From NCBI GenBank assembly GCA_003313425.1, contig NHZP01000049.1:1-64000 (forward strand): a DNA stretch of 64,000 nt, in the 5' to 3' direction. Numbering within the stretch: position 1 is the stretch's first letter; each line of letters starts with the position of its first letter. This stretch comes from Pseudopyrenochaeta lycopersici (taxonomy: Eukaryota > Ascomycota > Dothideomycetes > Pleosporales > Pseudopyrenochaetaceae). This document shows positions 43,176 through 53,916 of the stretch, one piece after another. Made by a program: the position numbers and the translations under genes. The notes under the pieces were generated by a model. The model was not told the DNA's origin and did not search any database. It was given only the letters and a program-made list of their open reading frames with translations.

Positions 43176-44981
43176 TTAAACGCTCATCTCCTTCAAGTCC
43201 TCTGCGACCTTGAACGGCGCCTCTGTTTTTGCCTTAATTTCCTCAACAGTCACACCTCTCGCGTGCTCCTTCAGGGTCAGGCCGTTCACGCGATCCACAT
43301 CGAAGACTGCCAAATCCGTGATGATAGTTGAAACGCATTGCTGGCCTGTAAGAGGGAATGTGCAGTTGTTCAAGATCTTGGGGTTTCCCTTCTTATCGAC
43401 GTGTTCCATGGTGATGACGACTTTGGTTTGCGTAGGGTTTGCGACGAGGTCCATGGCGCCACCGATGCCTTTGACTTTACCGGGAAGCATGAAGTTTGCG
43501 AGATCTGAGCCGAATGTTAATGAATAATTTAGTAGGCAGATTTGACGGTTGCGGAGATTGAGCTATTGTGTAAAGTGAGGATTGGACGTACCTCCGAACT
43601 GGTTTACCTGCATAGCGCCGAGCATAGCGACGTCGATGCGGCCAGCGCGAATCATGCCAAAGGACTCATGACTGCCAAATGTCGAAGCGCCCTTGATAAG
43701 AGTGACAGTTTCTTTGCCGGCGTTGATGAGATCCGGGTCTGCAACTGAGTTAACGAAGCGTTCATATCCATTTCAGCCTTTGCGAATTCATACCTTCCTC
43801 ACCGGGGTTGGGATACCGTCCCATGCCTAGAATACCGTTTTCCGATTCCAATACAATCTCAGTGCCCTCAGGGAGGAAAGCGGGCGCCGCAAGAGGCATG
43901 CCGATTCCGAGGTTAACGTACATGCCGTCTTTGAGTTCTTGGGCTGCGCGCTTGATAATGCGCTCGCGTTTTTGGGAAGCTTCTGTTGAGCCTGCAATAT
44001 AGCATTAGTTGTGTTTCTTTCTGCCAAAACAGGTCTTTGACTCACCACCTTCCAACAATGCCTTCTTCTGTTCCTCGGGCGTCTTCCAGTGCACCAGCCT
44101 CTCAATCTGCTTTGCTTCGGTACTCTTGATAACTCGCTTGACGTAGACTCCTTGGAGATGAATATCCTCTGGCGCAATCTGTCCATCTTCAACAATCTCA
44201 TCTGCCTCCACAATCGTCATCTTTGCATTCTTGCCCATTGCCTCGTTGAAGTTGTTCTGCGCTTTTCGGAACTGGCAGTTTCCGAGGCGGTCGGCTTTGG
44301 CGACTTTGACGAATGCGTAGTCGCCATAGATGGATTCTTCAAGCACGTACGACTTGCCGTTGAATTCGCGGGTTTCCTTTGCGGGAGCCATTTCGGCAAT
44401 TGTGCCATCAGTGTTGTAGCGAACAGGAAGCTCGCCGGTTTGTACTATTGATGCTTGTCAGTGTGCTAATTCATACTTCGCAAGCCGGGAATTCTCCATG
44501 TTTGATGCTAGCACATACCTATAGTTCCGTAGGCTGCAGGTGTGTAGAAAGCTGGTACACCTGCTGCACCAGCGGCACACTTCTCCGCAATTGTACCCTG
44601 AGGTGTCAATTGTAGGCTAAGCTGACCCTTTAGGTACATCTGCTCGAACACTTTATTGTCGCCAATGTAACTTGCAATCATTGTCCCGATTTGCTTAGTC
44701 TCTAGTAGCTGCCCTAATCCTACACCTGGCATACCAGCATTGTTGCTGACGACTGTAAAGTTCTTGAGATCTGAGCGGTCGCGGAGAGCATTAATGAGCG
44801 TGTTAGGAACTCCAGAGAAACCGAAGCCTCCAACAAGAACAGTGGTATTTGATTCCATGTCCTTGATAGCTTCCTGCGCTGATGAAACTATTTTATTGAT
44901 TGCTAGGCGACGGCTCGAGCTGGAGAAGAAGCGAACGTTTGGCGCATTGCGGCGAGCTGCGGAGAGAAGAGATCGTTGCAT
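43176..44981 (-). CDS. Succinyl-CoA:3-oxoacid CoA-transferase, mitochondrial, 5 exons, 511 aa
   Basis: Exons 44981-44519, 44444-44046, 43991-43794, 43738-43592 and 43504-43176 sum to 512 codons; introns of 74, 54, 55, 87 bp have standard ends. The leader ([19 protein letters not shown]) is mitochondrial. The N-terminal alpha-subunit-like domain has [12 protein letters not shown] and the CoA-binding [11 protein letters not shown]; the beta-like domain has the active-site glutamate in [10 protein letters not shown] and the GGAMDL segment. The enzyme moves CoA from succinyl-CoA to a 3-oxoacid, either acetoacetate or 3-oxoadipate. Neighbouring dehydrogenase and thiolase genes favour 3-oxoadipate, the penultimate step of the 3-oxoadipate pathway, but this is inference from context. 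A CCCCACACGA motif lies about 257 bases upstream. Confidence 0.9.
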
Positions 44982-45688
44982 GGTGAATGTTGTAGGTATC
45001 AGTGTCTTGAAATTCCAGAGAAGTTTGTTGGCTCCACCTTTTAGCCAACTCCCAGATGATGTAAAACGATGTGAGGAATGGAGCTTGAATGTCGTTGTAT
45101 GCAGATCAATGACAATTCGAAGTGATTACAAGACGAAGAACACTCTGTATTAACTTTCACTGACTCCGCAAAGCTCAATGTATAATTCTGCGAGTGATAT
45201 TGGAGCTTACAACTTTTGTTTGCGGAGTTGAGAGGCTCCCCACACGACTACATGAGAGTCTTCCATGATCGCACTAAGACTAATTGAGACCGCCGATGCA
45301 AGTGCCGCCGGCTTTTAGTGGAGAACTTTTGCACGGAAAAGTGCTCCACAGGCGGATCGGATAATGACTTTGCCGGAGGCGACTCGGAGATGCGGGCAAA
45401 ACGCACGTTCATTGGATGGCTGAGACTACGGAAGAACACAAAAAGTGAAAGGCGGAGAAGGTTTCCATTCTCTAAAATACATGTTACCGGCTCACGTGAT
45501 ATCGTGTTTTCATATTTGCAGAGTGCTGAATCATTGCTGACTGGGCACATGGCAGCCCCGCTCTCAACCAGCATCGCATAGACTGAAACCGTCATAGTCA
45601 AACTCCCACATAATTTGAATCAGTAGAGATCATGCACGATTCGCTTTACTGAAAGATACATTAGCTTCAAATGTCCGTTTGAATGCCT
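44982..45688. promoter_or_regulatory. Upstream region of the CoA-transferase gene
   Basis: It contains CCCCACACGA at 45238-45247 (motif shared by cluster promoters) and no recognised gene. The right part is the 3' flank of the iron-type dehydrogenase gene. Confidence 0.45.
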
Positions 45689-47086
45689 TTAAGATTGAGG
45701 GCTTACGGCTGGCGAAATCTTTGTGGTCTTTGCTATGTAGCGCTCGCGACGCGATCGCTTCTTCTTCTGCGTCACCAACGGGCACATTATACTGGACATC
45801 TTTAGCATTTGCTGTTTTGAGATAATTTCTTGACCTACTGCAGTCAAAGTCGTCTTGTGGCCTAATTGCTCTACGAGCTCAGCAATAGCATCGCCCACAA
45901 TATGCGAGTCCTTCTCATCGCTACCAGTGCTCTGTTTTCCAATGTAAGGGACAATCCTAGCGATCTGTTTTGCTTCCTCCGAGTTGCTCGCCTTGAAATG
46001 CACCGTTGGAGCCAAAGTGAGGCAACTTGTAATACCGTGTGGAATACTATAAGTGGCGCCTATAGCATGGCCAATGCTGTGACTGAGGCCGACACCGCCA
46101 GTGTATAGGAAGGGGAACAATGACGAATAGCAGGCGAGAAACAGTTTCGTTCGCACATTTGCGTCGTCTGGGTTGGCTATAGATTGTGGTAAATAGGCGA
46201 AGAGGTCTTTGATGGCTTCCAAACACATGCGCTTAGTAGGTATTTCTGACGCGAGAGGGTGGTACATTAGCTCGACTGCATGGTCCAGTGATCGGATCTA
46301 TAGCCTTGTTAATCGCAGGATCGTCATATGCTAATTCGAGTAGGATATCAACTCACACCTGTGCTAGTCCAGAGATTTAGTGGCGTATATATAGCTAACT
46401 CGCCGTCGTATACAACAGCTATACCCTGTTAATTGGATGCTAGCCACTATTAGGCCGTTCCATGACCTACCTTTTGGCACAAGCTCCGGGTTGCTCACTG
46501 CAATCTTATGCTTCTCTTCTGTAGTAAAGCCGGCATTTTGCGTGGTTTCAGCCACGCTCAAAGTTGTTGGTACGGCAATGCTTGGTATCCATTTTCCCGT
46601 CTCCTGGTGGATGTTGTATGCAATTGCCTTTGCGGAGTCAATTGGTGACCCGCCGCCTATTGATATAAGAACATCACATCCTGACTTGGACATCAATGCC
46701 GTGGCTTCCCGGATATCTCCAATCGGTCTGTTTAGCATTAGCGGCTGTGATAGGACAACTAGCTGTCTAACTTACGCATGCTGTCCAATCTTGCTAAACG
46801 TGCCGCCGTGAGCAGGTCCAAGCGCTTTCTCTATATTCTTGATCACAGGCGTCTTCTCGTAAAGCGACCGGCCCGTGATAATGAATGCTTTTGTTCCTCC
46901 AAGTTCTGCGACTACATCCGAAAGCTGACTGCTAGTTCCTAGGTACCTCCATTAGACCCCCATAAGAAGTGTTCTGCGAGTTGGCTCACCATTGCCGTAG
47001 ATCATAAGTTTGATGGGCGAAGCTCGATACACGCCCTTGACCGACGAGTCAATGCTGCCATTCTGATACTTTGTTGGAAGCGCCAT
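45689..47086 (-). CDS. Iron-containing alcohol dehydrogenase family, maleylacetate-reductase-like, 5 exons, 395 aa
   Basis: Exons 47086-46990, 46938-46776, 46727-46471, 46418-46357 and 46297-45689 sum to 396 codons; introns are 48-59 bp. Motifs of the group III (Fe-type) dehydrogenases are in order: SIGGGSPIDSAKAIA for the nucleotide pyrophosphate, VPTTLS, the DHAVE helix with its first metal-ligand region, and the His ligands in LSHSIGHAIGATYSIPHG. The family includes maleylacetate reductase (maleylacetate plus NAD(P)H to 3-oxoadipate) and ADHFE1-type transhydrogenases. Placement beside an oxoacid CoA-transferase and thiolase supports the former. A basic C-terminal tail (KKKRSRRERY) is unusual. 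No leader is evident. Confidence 0.8.
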
Positions 47087-47367
47087 TAGAAAGAATAATT
47101 GAGAAACGTGGATGTGTGGATTGATGAGCCTGGTAAGATCGGAACGCATGCGCTCCACCCAGCTCCCGATTCCATGACGCAGCTTTGGCGCCGCTCCGTG
47201 ATTCGTCATAGAGGGGTCTTTCTAACCTCGCCCCACACAAAGGCTGGCCCCGCCACAGCCTCACTATGCAATCGCGAAGCGGCAATTCTTGCATGATTGA
47301 AGATACGCCAGGTAGTCTAATCTTGTGATGATGGGTCACGCATTGCTACTGTTTGTCTACGGAAAAC
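47087..47367. promoter_or_regulatory. Bidirectional promoter of the Fe-type dehydrogenase and thiolase genes
   Basis: Only 281 bases separate the two divergent start codons. It contains CCCCACACAA at 47231-47240 and a nearby GCCCCGCCAC at 47247-47256. Co-regulation of the two genes is the natural reading. Confidence 0.65.
47231..47240 (+). promoter_or_regulatory. CCCCACA motif (candidate operator)
   Basis: CCCCACACAA; the hexamer also fits the CreA consensus read on this strand (CYCCRS). The function is inferred from recurrence upstream of cluster genes. Confidence 0.35.
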
Positions 47368-48686
47368 ATGGCAGCTTTCAACCGAGCTGCACGAAATGTC
47401 CTTCAAAAGAGCCCCAACGATGTTGTACTACTTTCCGCAGTACGGTCGCCAATTAATCGAAGCTTTAAAGGCGGATACAAAGATGCTCACCCGGAAGACA
47501 TCTTGATGCCGGCAAGTTCCAAGGAGGCAAAAGATATGTCATGTGCTAATTCTGGATAGGTGATGAAAGCAGCGGTGCAGCGTGCCCGAATCGAGCCAAA
47601 AGACGTAAACGATGCTCTCATTGGAAATGTCCTGGCTGAGTTGGGGTTTGCGAAGACTGGTCGCATGGCTCTGAATCATGCCGGGTTCCCCAACTCGACG
47701 ACATTCCATACAGTCAATCGTCAATGTTCGAGTAGTTTGCAGGCTATCACTCACATCGCACATTCCATTATGGTCGGCCAGATAGATGTTGGGCTGGCTG
47801 GAGGCGTGGAAAGTATGTCGAGGAATTATGGCTCTCGTGGCGTGCCTACTGATGTCTCGCCTGCTTTGCTTGGTTCAACGATTAAGGATGCACGCGACTG
47901 CCTAATGCCTATGGGTATCACGTCAGAGAATGTTGCTGAAAGATACAACATCGATCGCAGATCGCAAGACACATACGCCGTGCAAAGTCACGCTCGTGCA
48001 AGTCGTGCGCAGAAAGAAGGCCATTTTGACTGGGAGATTGTCCCTGTAAAGGTTCCGAGAGTGGATGAAGGGACAGGACAGCCATCCGGGTTCGAGGTGA
48101 CCAAGGATGACGGTATCAGACACGGCCTGACATTTGAAAAAGTGTCAACGCTTAAACCAGTCTTCGGCGAGAACGGCAAGAGCACAGCAGGCAATTCGTA
48201 AGCAAATCTTTCAGTTTTCATCAACTTGGCTGATTTTCAAGATCTCAAATCTCAGATGGAGCATCATCCACAATTCTGGCTCGAAGGTCGTGGGCAGATG
48301 AGCGCGGACTGAAGCCACTAGGGAGGTTTGTTGGCACACAAGTCAAAGGCTGCGCACCTGATGAGATGGGTATCGGGCCAATTTTCGCCATACCAGCGTT
48401 GTTGAAGTGGACAGGTATTGATTTAAAGGATGTCGATGTTATTGAGATGAACGAGGCCTTCGCCAGTCAGACAATTGCATGCATTCGCGAGCTGGGTCTG
48501 GACGAAGAAAAGGTCAATCCCAACGGAGGTGCAATCGCTCTTGGGCACCCCACTGGAGCCACTGGAGCGCGTCAAACCGCCACCTTGTTTGGTGAGTTGC
48601 GGCGGCAGGATAAGGAGATTGGCATTGTGAGCATGTGTGCGAGCACTGGACACGGAGTTGCCTCGCTGTTCATTCGAGAGTCATAG
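47368..48686 (+). CDS. Thiolase (3-oxoadipyl-CoA / 3-ketoacyl-CoA thiolase), 3 exons, 408 aa
   Basis: Exons 47368-47511, 47560-48197 and 48242-48686 sum to 409 codons. The first intron has a GC donor (CCG|GCAAGT) with branch GTGCTAAT and AG acceptor; the second is 44 bp. The catalytic residues are present: Cys104 in [10 protein letters not shown], His in [16 protein letters not shown] and the second Cys in SMCASTGHG, so the enzyme should be active. Family enzymes cleave 3-oxoacyl-CoA with CoA to acetyl-CoA; with the adjoining CoA-transferase the likely substrate is 3-oxoadipyl-CoA, giving succinyl-CoA and acetyl-CoA. A peroxisomal beta-oxidation thiolase is the alternative, but no C-terminal PTS1 is present (ends IRES) and no clear PTS2 is seen. 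Confidence 0.88.
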
Positions 48687-49010
48687 CACAGTGGAAGACA
48701 TGTTCGATATGTGCGCAGAAGTCACTTTTTTTTTTGCAACGTCGTAGATCCAAAGCAGTGAAACTTTGGTGGGGATGGAGGGTACAGAACGCCAAACTAA
48801 CGCGTGGCTCACGAGAGGTATCCTCTAGCTTCTTTCGGTGATCCCAATTGCCGTTTCAATACTTGACCGCTTTCCCCACACGATGCAGCAATGAACGTCC
48901 CACACATCCACTGTTCTGGAGCCGCAATGTTTTGTGCATTGTTGCGGGTTCTTTTACATCTTTATTTTCTCTCTGTCACTTGATTTCTCTTGCAATTGAG
49001 CGTCGTAATC
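48687..49010. promoter_or_regulatory. Upstream region of the lyase gene
   Basis: It contains CCCCACACGA at 48874-48883, 128 bases before the start codon and identical over ten bases to the motif upstream of the CoA-transferase gene. No other gene is seen. Confidence 0.45.
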
Positions 49011-50438
49011 ATGTTTCTTCTTCGACGCGCCCCACTTCGTTCCCTTCCTAGGCTGACCACCTTTCGCCCACAGCGGCGAGCACTAGGAAGTGTGAGTGCC
49101 ATTGACTCTGTAATTTTCCGCACACTTTTTGGAACGGATGAAATCCGAAAAGTGTTCGATGACAAGGCGTACATTGACCGCTGCGTCGACGCCGAAACAG
49201 CTTTGGCAAGAGCACAGTCCAAATGCGAAGTCATTCCGTCTCATATCGGTGACATCGTGACCAGTAAAGCTGGCGAAATAGAGTTGGATTACGACAGACT
49301 AAGACGGGAGACGGAAATTGTCGGCTACCCCATTTTCCCTCTTGTACGACAATTATCCGCATCATGCGGCGATGAGGCTGGACGATATGTGCATTGGGGA
49401 GCGACCACTCAAGACATCATGGATCTAGCAAGCATCCTGCAGATGAAGGAAGGACTCGACATTGTCGAGCGCACTCTTCGTTCCGTCATCAAGAACCTTG
49501 AGGAGCTCTCAAGAAAACACCGGGACACACCCATGGCTGGCCGCACGCATCTGCAACATGCTCTACCAATCACATTCGGACACAAATGCGCAATCTGGCT
49601 ATCGGGCTTCCAAAGGCATCTGGAACGCCTTGAGCAGCTCAAATCCCGTGCTTTGATGGTACAATTCGGAGGCGCTGCCGGCTCTTTGGCTTCCTTGGGC
49701 TCGGGCGATGACGGTATTCGCGTTCGCAAGGAAATGGCTAGAGATCTTGGGTTGACGGACCCTCCGATCACCTGGCACGTTGCACGAGACGGTGTTGCTG
49801 AGATCACAAATTATCTTGCGCTTGTTGGTGGGACTCTCGGCAAGCTGGCTCTTGATATTATTATCATGTCATCGAACGAACTCTCGGAAGTATCCGAGCC
49901 TTTTGTCCCACATCGCGGTGCATCATCTACGATGCCGCAAAAGAGAAATCCTATCTCAAGCGAGGTCATCTTAGCAGCTTCAAAAATACTGCGATCAAAC
50001 GCTGGATTGGTTCTTGATGGCATGGTCTCCGATTTTGAGCGTGCTTCCGGTCCCTGGCATCTGGAATGGGTTGCAGTTCCAGAAAGCTTTGTCATCGCCG
50101 TGGGTGCACTCAATCAGGCTGATTTCGCGCTTTCTGGGCTCGTTGTAAACCCGAAGCAGATGCTCGATAATCTTTATTCGACCAGAGGACTGATTGTTGC
50201 CGAGGCTGTGATGATGGGTCTTGCACCACATGTTGGGCGTTCGAAGGCTCACGACGTTGTTTATGAAGCATGCAAAGAAAGCATAGAAAACAACACCAGT
50301 CTCTTGGAGGCTCTGCAGACCCGGTCTGAGATCACTGACAAAATTTCAAATGAGGATCTGAGCTCATTGTGCGACGCGAAGAATTACCTTGGGTCGTGTG
50401 GTCTAATGGTTGACGAGGTTCTAGCTGCATCAAGATAG
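49011..50438 (+). CDS. Fumarase/aspartase-superfamily lyase, 3-carboxy-cis,cis-muconate cycloisomerase-like, 475 aa
   Basis: One exon from ATG 49011. The first 28 residues (MFLLRRAPLRSLPRLTTFRP) are Arg-rich without acids, a likely mitochondrial presequence. The body has the superfamily regions: RYVHWGATTQDIMD, the AGRTHLQHALPITFG helix and the signature loop GASSTMPQKRNPISSE holding the catalytic Ser. PcaB-type cycloisomerases and adenylosuccinate lyases share this architecture; VQFGGAAGSLASLG fits PcaB-type. Classical fungal carboxymuconate cyclising enzymes are instead beta-propellers, so this bacterial-type enzyme in a fungal catabolic cluster is notable. The exact reaction is unproven. 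Confidence 0.75.
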   Translation: MFLLRRAPLRSLPRLTTFRPQRRALGSVSAIDSVIFRTLFGTDEIRKVFDDKAYIDRCVDAETALARAQSKCEVIPSHIGDIVTSKAGEIELDYDRLRRETEIVGYPIFPLVRQLSASCGDEAGRYVHWGATTQDIMDLASILQMKEGLDIVERTLRSVIKNLEELSRKHRDTPMAGRTHLQHALPITFGHKCAIWLSGFQRHLERLEQLKSRALMVQFGGAAGSLASLGSGDDGIRVRKEMARDLGLTDPPITWHVARDGVAEITNYLALVGGTLGKLALDIIIMSSNELSEVSEPFVPHRGASSTMPQKRNPISSEVILAASKILRSNAGLVLDGMVSDFERASGPWHLEWVAVPESFVIAVGALNQADFALSGLVVNPKQMLDNLYSTRGLIVAEAVMMGLAPHVGRSKAHDVVYEACKESIENNTSLLEALQTRSEITDKISNEDLSSLCDAKNYLGSCGLMVDEVLAASR

Positions 50439-50895
50439 TCAGAATTGCCTCACACAAAATGATTGACATGCCCTCTTGATGCATTCTGTTCAGAATTTAC
50501 ATATGCTTCAGGCTCAATAAGCGTCACAATCTAGAGTGGTCTTCTTATCAAAGTCTACCGGTGATCCGCAAATAAGCCTCAATGCTCACCTCGGATTTTT
50601 GCTCATTATGCAAGACCTCGCGCACATTCATCTGAATTGTCCCACTAACCCGGTTTTAACCCAGAGACCACTCATTGTGGGCCTCTCACAGGCTCCTTAA
50701 CTCAGTTACCGAAGTCGTAACCCCGCTATAATCAGAGAGTCGGGCCCCGCCTCCACATCATGCGCCACGCACACCACTTAGGTGCGGCAGATGTCAAGCT
50801 AGAGGCCCGGGTCTTGAACTAGCTCAATATAAGGCTGGATCAAGCTGACGAGGGAAGCTTCATCACCTTTGCTGTCTTGCTGAACGCGTAACATC
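50439..50895. promoter_or_regulatory. Upstream region of the dioxygenase gene
   Basis: It contains CTCCACATCATG near 50751, close to the ATGCGCC block that also occurs in the carrier promoter (near 55734), and a TATA-like CAATATAAGG at 50824-50833, about 65 bases before the start codon. Confidence 0.45.
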
Positions 50896-52685
50896 ATGCC
50901 AGAATTCAAGGAGCGCCAGCTTATTACCGATCCGCAAAAAGTTTTTCATTTTACAGATCTCCAGAGATTGAAACCTACGCGTGCGAACGACCCGTATGAC
51001 TATCAGCAAGGATGGGGAAATCGACATCAGTCTGAAGTCATCCCAGGAACGCTTCCAGTGGCACAGAACAACCCTCAGGAGGTCCGATTCGGGCTTTATA
51101 CAGAAGGTATCACATATTCAGCATTCGCGGCTCCACGCGCACACAACTTCAGCACCTACATGTATCGCTGCCGGCCAGCGGCTGCTCATAGTAAGTTCTC
51201 TCCCGTCAAACTCGCTGCCACATGCTCATTCAACAGATGGTTACATTACCACGGAATCTAAATCCAATATCCAGAACTGCTTCCTTTCCATTAACCCCAA
51301 AGTCGCAAGCCTACCTGAGCAAGCAGAATGGAGGCCCTTTCCATTGCCACAGGAGGATGAGAAGATTGACTTCGCAGATGGACTGCATACCCTCGCAGGC
51401 AGTGGTGATCCTAACATTCGCGAAGGCCTCGCTCTCTACGTCTATATGATCAATTCTAGCATGGAGCGAAGAGCTTTCTGTAACACAGATGGTGACTTTC
51501 TGATCTGCGCCCAACTAGGCAATCTTGACATCAAAACTGAAATGGGAATGATCTTCCTGCAACCTGGCGAGATCTGCGTGATCCAGCGAGGCATCAGATT
51601 CTGCTTGAATCTGGCGCCAGGTACCCAGGTAGCCCGTGGCTACATAACCGAAGTTTGGGGTTCGATGTGGGAGCTGCCAGATTTGGGCCCACTTGGCGGA
51701 CATGGTCTTGCAAACCCTCGCGACTTCCTTTTCCCAGTTGCTGCCATCGATGATGAGCTGCATGTTGACTGGAACATTGTCAATAAGACCAATGGTCAGC
51801 TGGTCACGATAAAGCAAGATCACAGCCCCTTCGATCTCGTTGCCTGGCATGGCAATGTCGTTCCGTACAAGTACGATCTTACCAAGTTCTCGTCGCAAAA
51901 TAGCACTTCGATCGATCATACCGATCCATCAATCTTTACGGTTTTGACAGCCAAGTCTCGCGATCCCTTGACTCCATTGGCAGACTTCCTTTGGTTTGGT
52001 CCAAGGTGGGATGTTGCATCCAATACCTTCCGACTACCTTACTTCCATCGCAACTCTGCTTCTGAGTTCCTTGCATGCATCTATGGACAAGGCTTAGGAC
52101 GAAGCGATGACTTCCAGCCTGGCGGTGGCAGTTTCGAAGGTGGACATACCCCTCATGGTGGGTTCCATGAAGGATATCAGCATGGTATGAGAATACACGA
52201 GGGCCAGCCAGAAAAAATTCTTCAAGGTGAGTTGGAAACTAATACTTGGAAATTTATCAATAACGTTTATAAAGATCAATTAACCATTATGGTCGAGTCC
52301 AGCCGTCTCTTCCTCTGGACAGAATATGCTCGTAAAGGCTGCGGAACAATTGATACTCACGGCACCGATTATAAGGTGTGGGAGGCTCTTCCAGTATGTT
52401 CAATTACAATAAAAAGTACCATCTCGATACTCACATACCCCGCAGGATCGATTTTCTGCGAACAGAAGAGCTCAAGAACTGCTCGCTCGAACGAAGGAGG
52501 ACAAAATTGCCGAGAAGCGAAGACTGGCCCCATACTACTTCGGAGGCTTCTCGCACGGCGCAAATACGAATGATACGGAGGGCGTTCACTCTGGGGAACT
52601 CGACTCATACCTACGCCGCGACTCCAAAGTTGATACTGTGAACGGCACCAATGGCACCACGGACAGCAACGGTGTTACAGCATAA
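50896..52685 (+). CDS. Homogentisate 1,2-dioxygenase family ring-cleavage enzyme, 3 exons, 563 aa
   Basis: Exons 50896-51190, 51237-52393 and 52446-52685 sum to 564 codons; introns are 46 and 52 bp. The sequence follows the homogentisate dioxygenase fold: YDYQQGWGNRHQSE and FGLYTEGITYSAFAAPR near the start, the cupin part, and the iron site with FHRNSASEF (His about 368 and Glu about 374) and TPHGG (His about 404). The enzyme opens an aromatic ring between vicinal substituents using Fe(II) and O2. At 563 residues it is over 100 longer than typical homogentisate dioxygenases (about 445), with a charged C-terminal extension ending in an Asn/Thr/Gly-rich tail. Maleylacetoacetate isomerase and fumarylacetoacetase genes are absent here, so its substrate may be a different hydroquinone-type acid. 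Confidence 0.85.
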
Positions 52686-53916
52686 TCATTGCTCCTAATC
52701 GAATGGAGTAATCGTCACATAACAGCCTGTTTACCAGAAACTGCAGCGTAGTCATTTGTATACTCTATTCGCACTGTATCGCTCTAGTATCAATGCAACA
52801 CAATGAACTTGGTTGCCATGTCTCTACGGCTATCAAAATGATCTGTGTATCCGCGAGTTTGAGTCGGCAATTGACCCCACAACACGGTAATGTGTTCCAC
52901 CATGTGAGGCACATCCCACCTGATGCACGCCCTACCTCCGGTTACTACTTAATAGTGATCTAATAGCCTATAAGCTATAGGCTTATGGTTTTATGTATGA
53001 GAGTTTAGTTGCTTTCTGTAACGAAGTATCGTGAATCTGAATCTTGGTGTTACAGTATTATTGCGCTAGGCCTTTTCGAGGGCTAGCGCGCAACGCGGAG
53101 AACCTGCTCAAAACCTGCGCCAACTGCGCGGAGCGGGGACGACAAGTATTATTCTCTCCCATAGCTGAGTTACAGCAATACAGAACCATCCCTTCACTAT
53201 TATCTGTGGTGTGAAGCAAGTACTATTGCCTGAAACCATACGTTACACTTTCAGTTATATCAGAAATTATAAAATGAAGCTTTTCTTCATCAAGATTTTA
53301 TTTAGTTGCTTAAATCATAATACATACACATACAAATATATATATGCATGTATGTATTTTGTTATTTAAACAATTATTATCTAATAGAAAATGCATTATC
53401 TATAAAGAATTTTTTTTAGGGTACTAAAAGTAACTAACCGCTATTTAAAACCCAAAAGAGAATAAAATTAGTTATTTTCATTCGCTGCATATGTATATAT
53501 ATGAAATATAACAGGTACATGATGTTAATACTATAACTATAAAATAAATATCATATATTATAATATGTAACTTATATATGATAATGTTATGCATATTAAA
53601 TTTAAGTAAAAAGCCTTTAAACATCTTGAGCAAAAAATTCTAATCCGAAATAGGCTTTTAAGTACTATATCGAATTTACTAATTTTAGCTTAGAAATTAA
53701 AGTTTTTTTTAATATATATATATATCTCCTATGTATAAGTTTTAGCTTATGAAACTGGAAAGTTATTAAAGGTTGATGTTTTTTAGGGAACGTGCACCAG
53801 GTGGGGACGTGTATCAGATGGTGGAACGCGTTAAGTGGGGCTAGAATGTTCAAGCGTGGACATTGTTCTGTCTTTAACATGACATTTTCCAAAGATGGCG
53901 TGCCAAAACCAGCATC
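52686..53916. other. Intergenic with an AT-rich core
   Basis: 53260-53760 is about 75-80% AT with TATATA runs and no coding signal. Two GTGGGG motifs (53801-53806 and 53835-53840; CCCCAC on the minus strand) lie just upstream of the CoA-transferase start at 53917. Confidence 0.5.
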
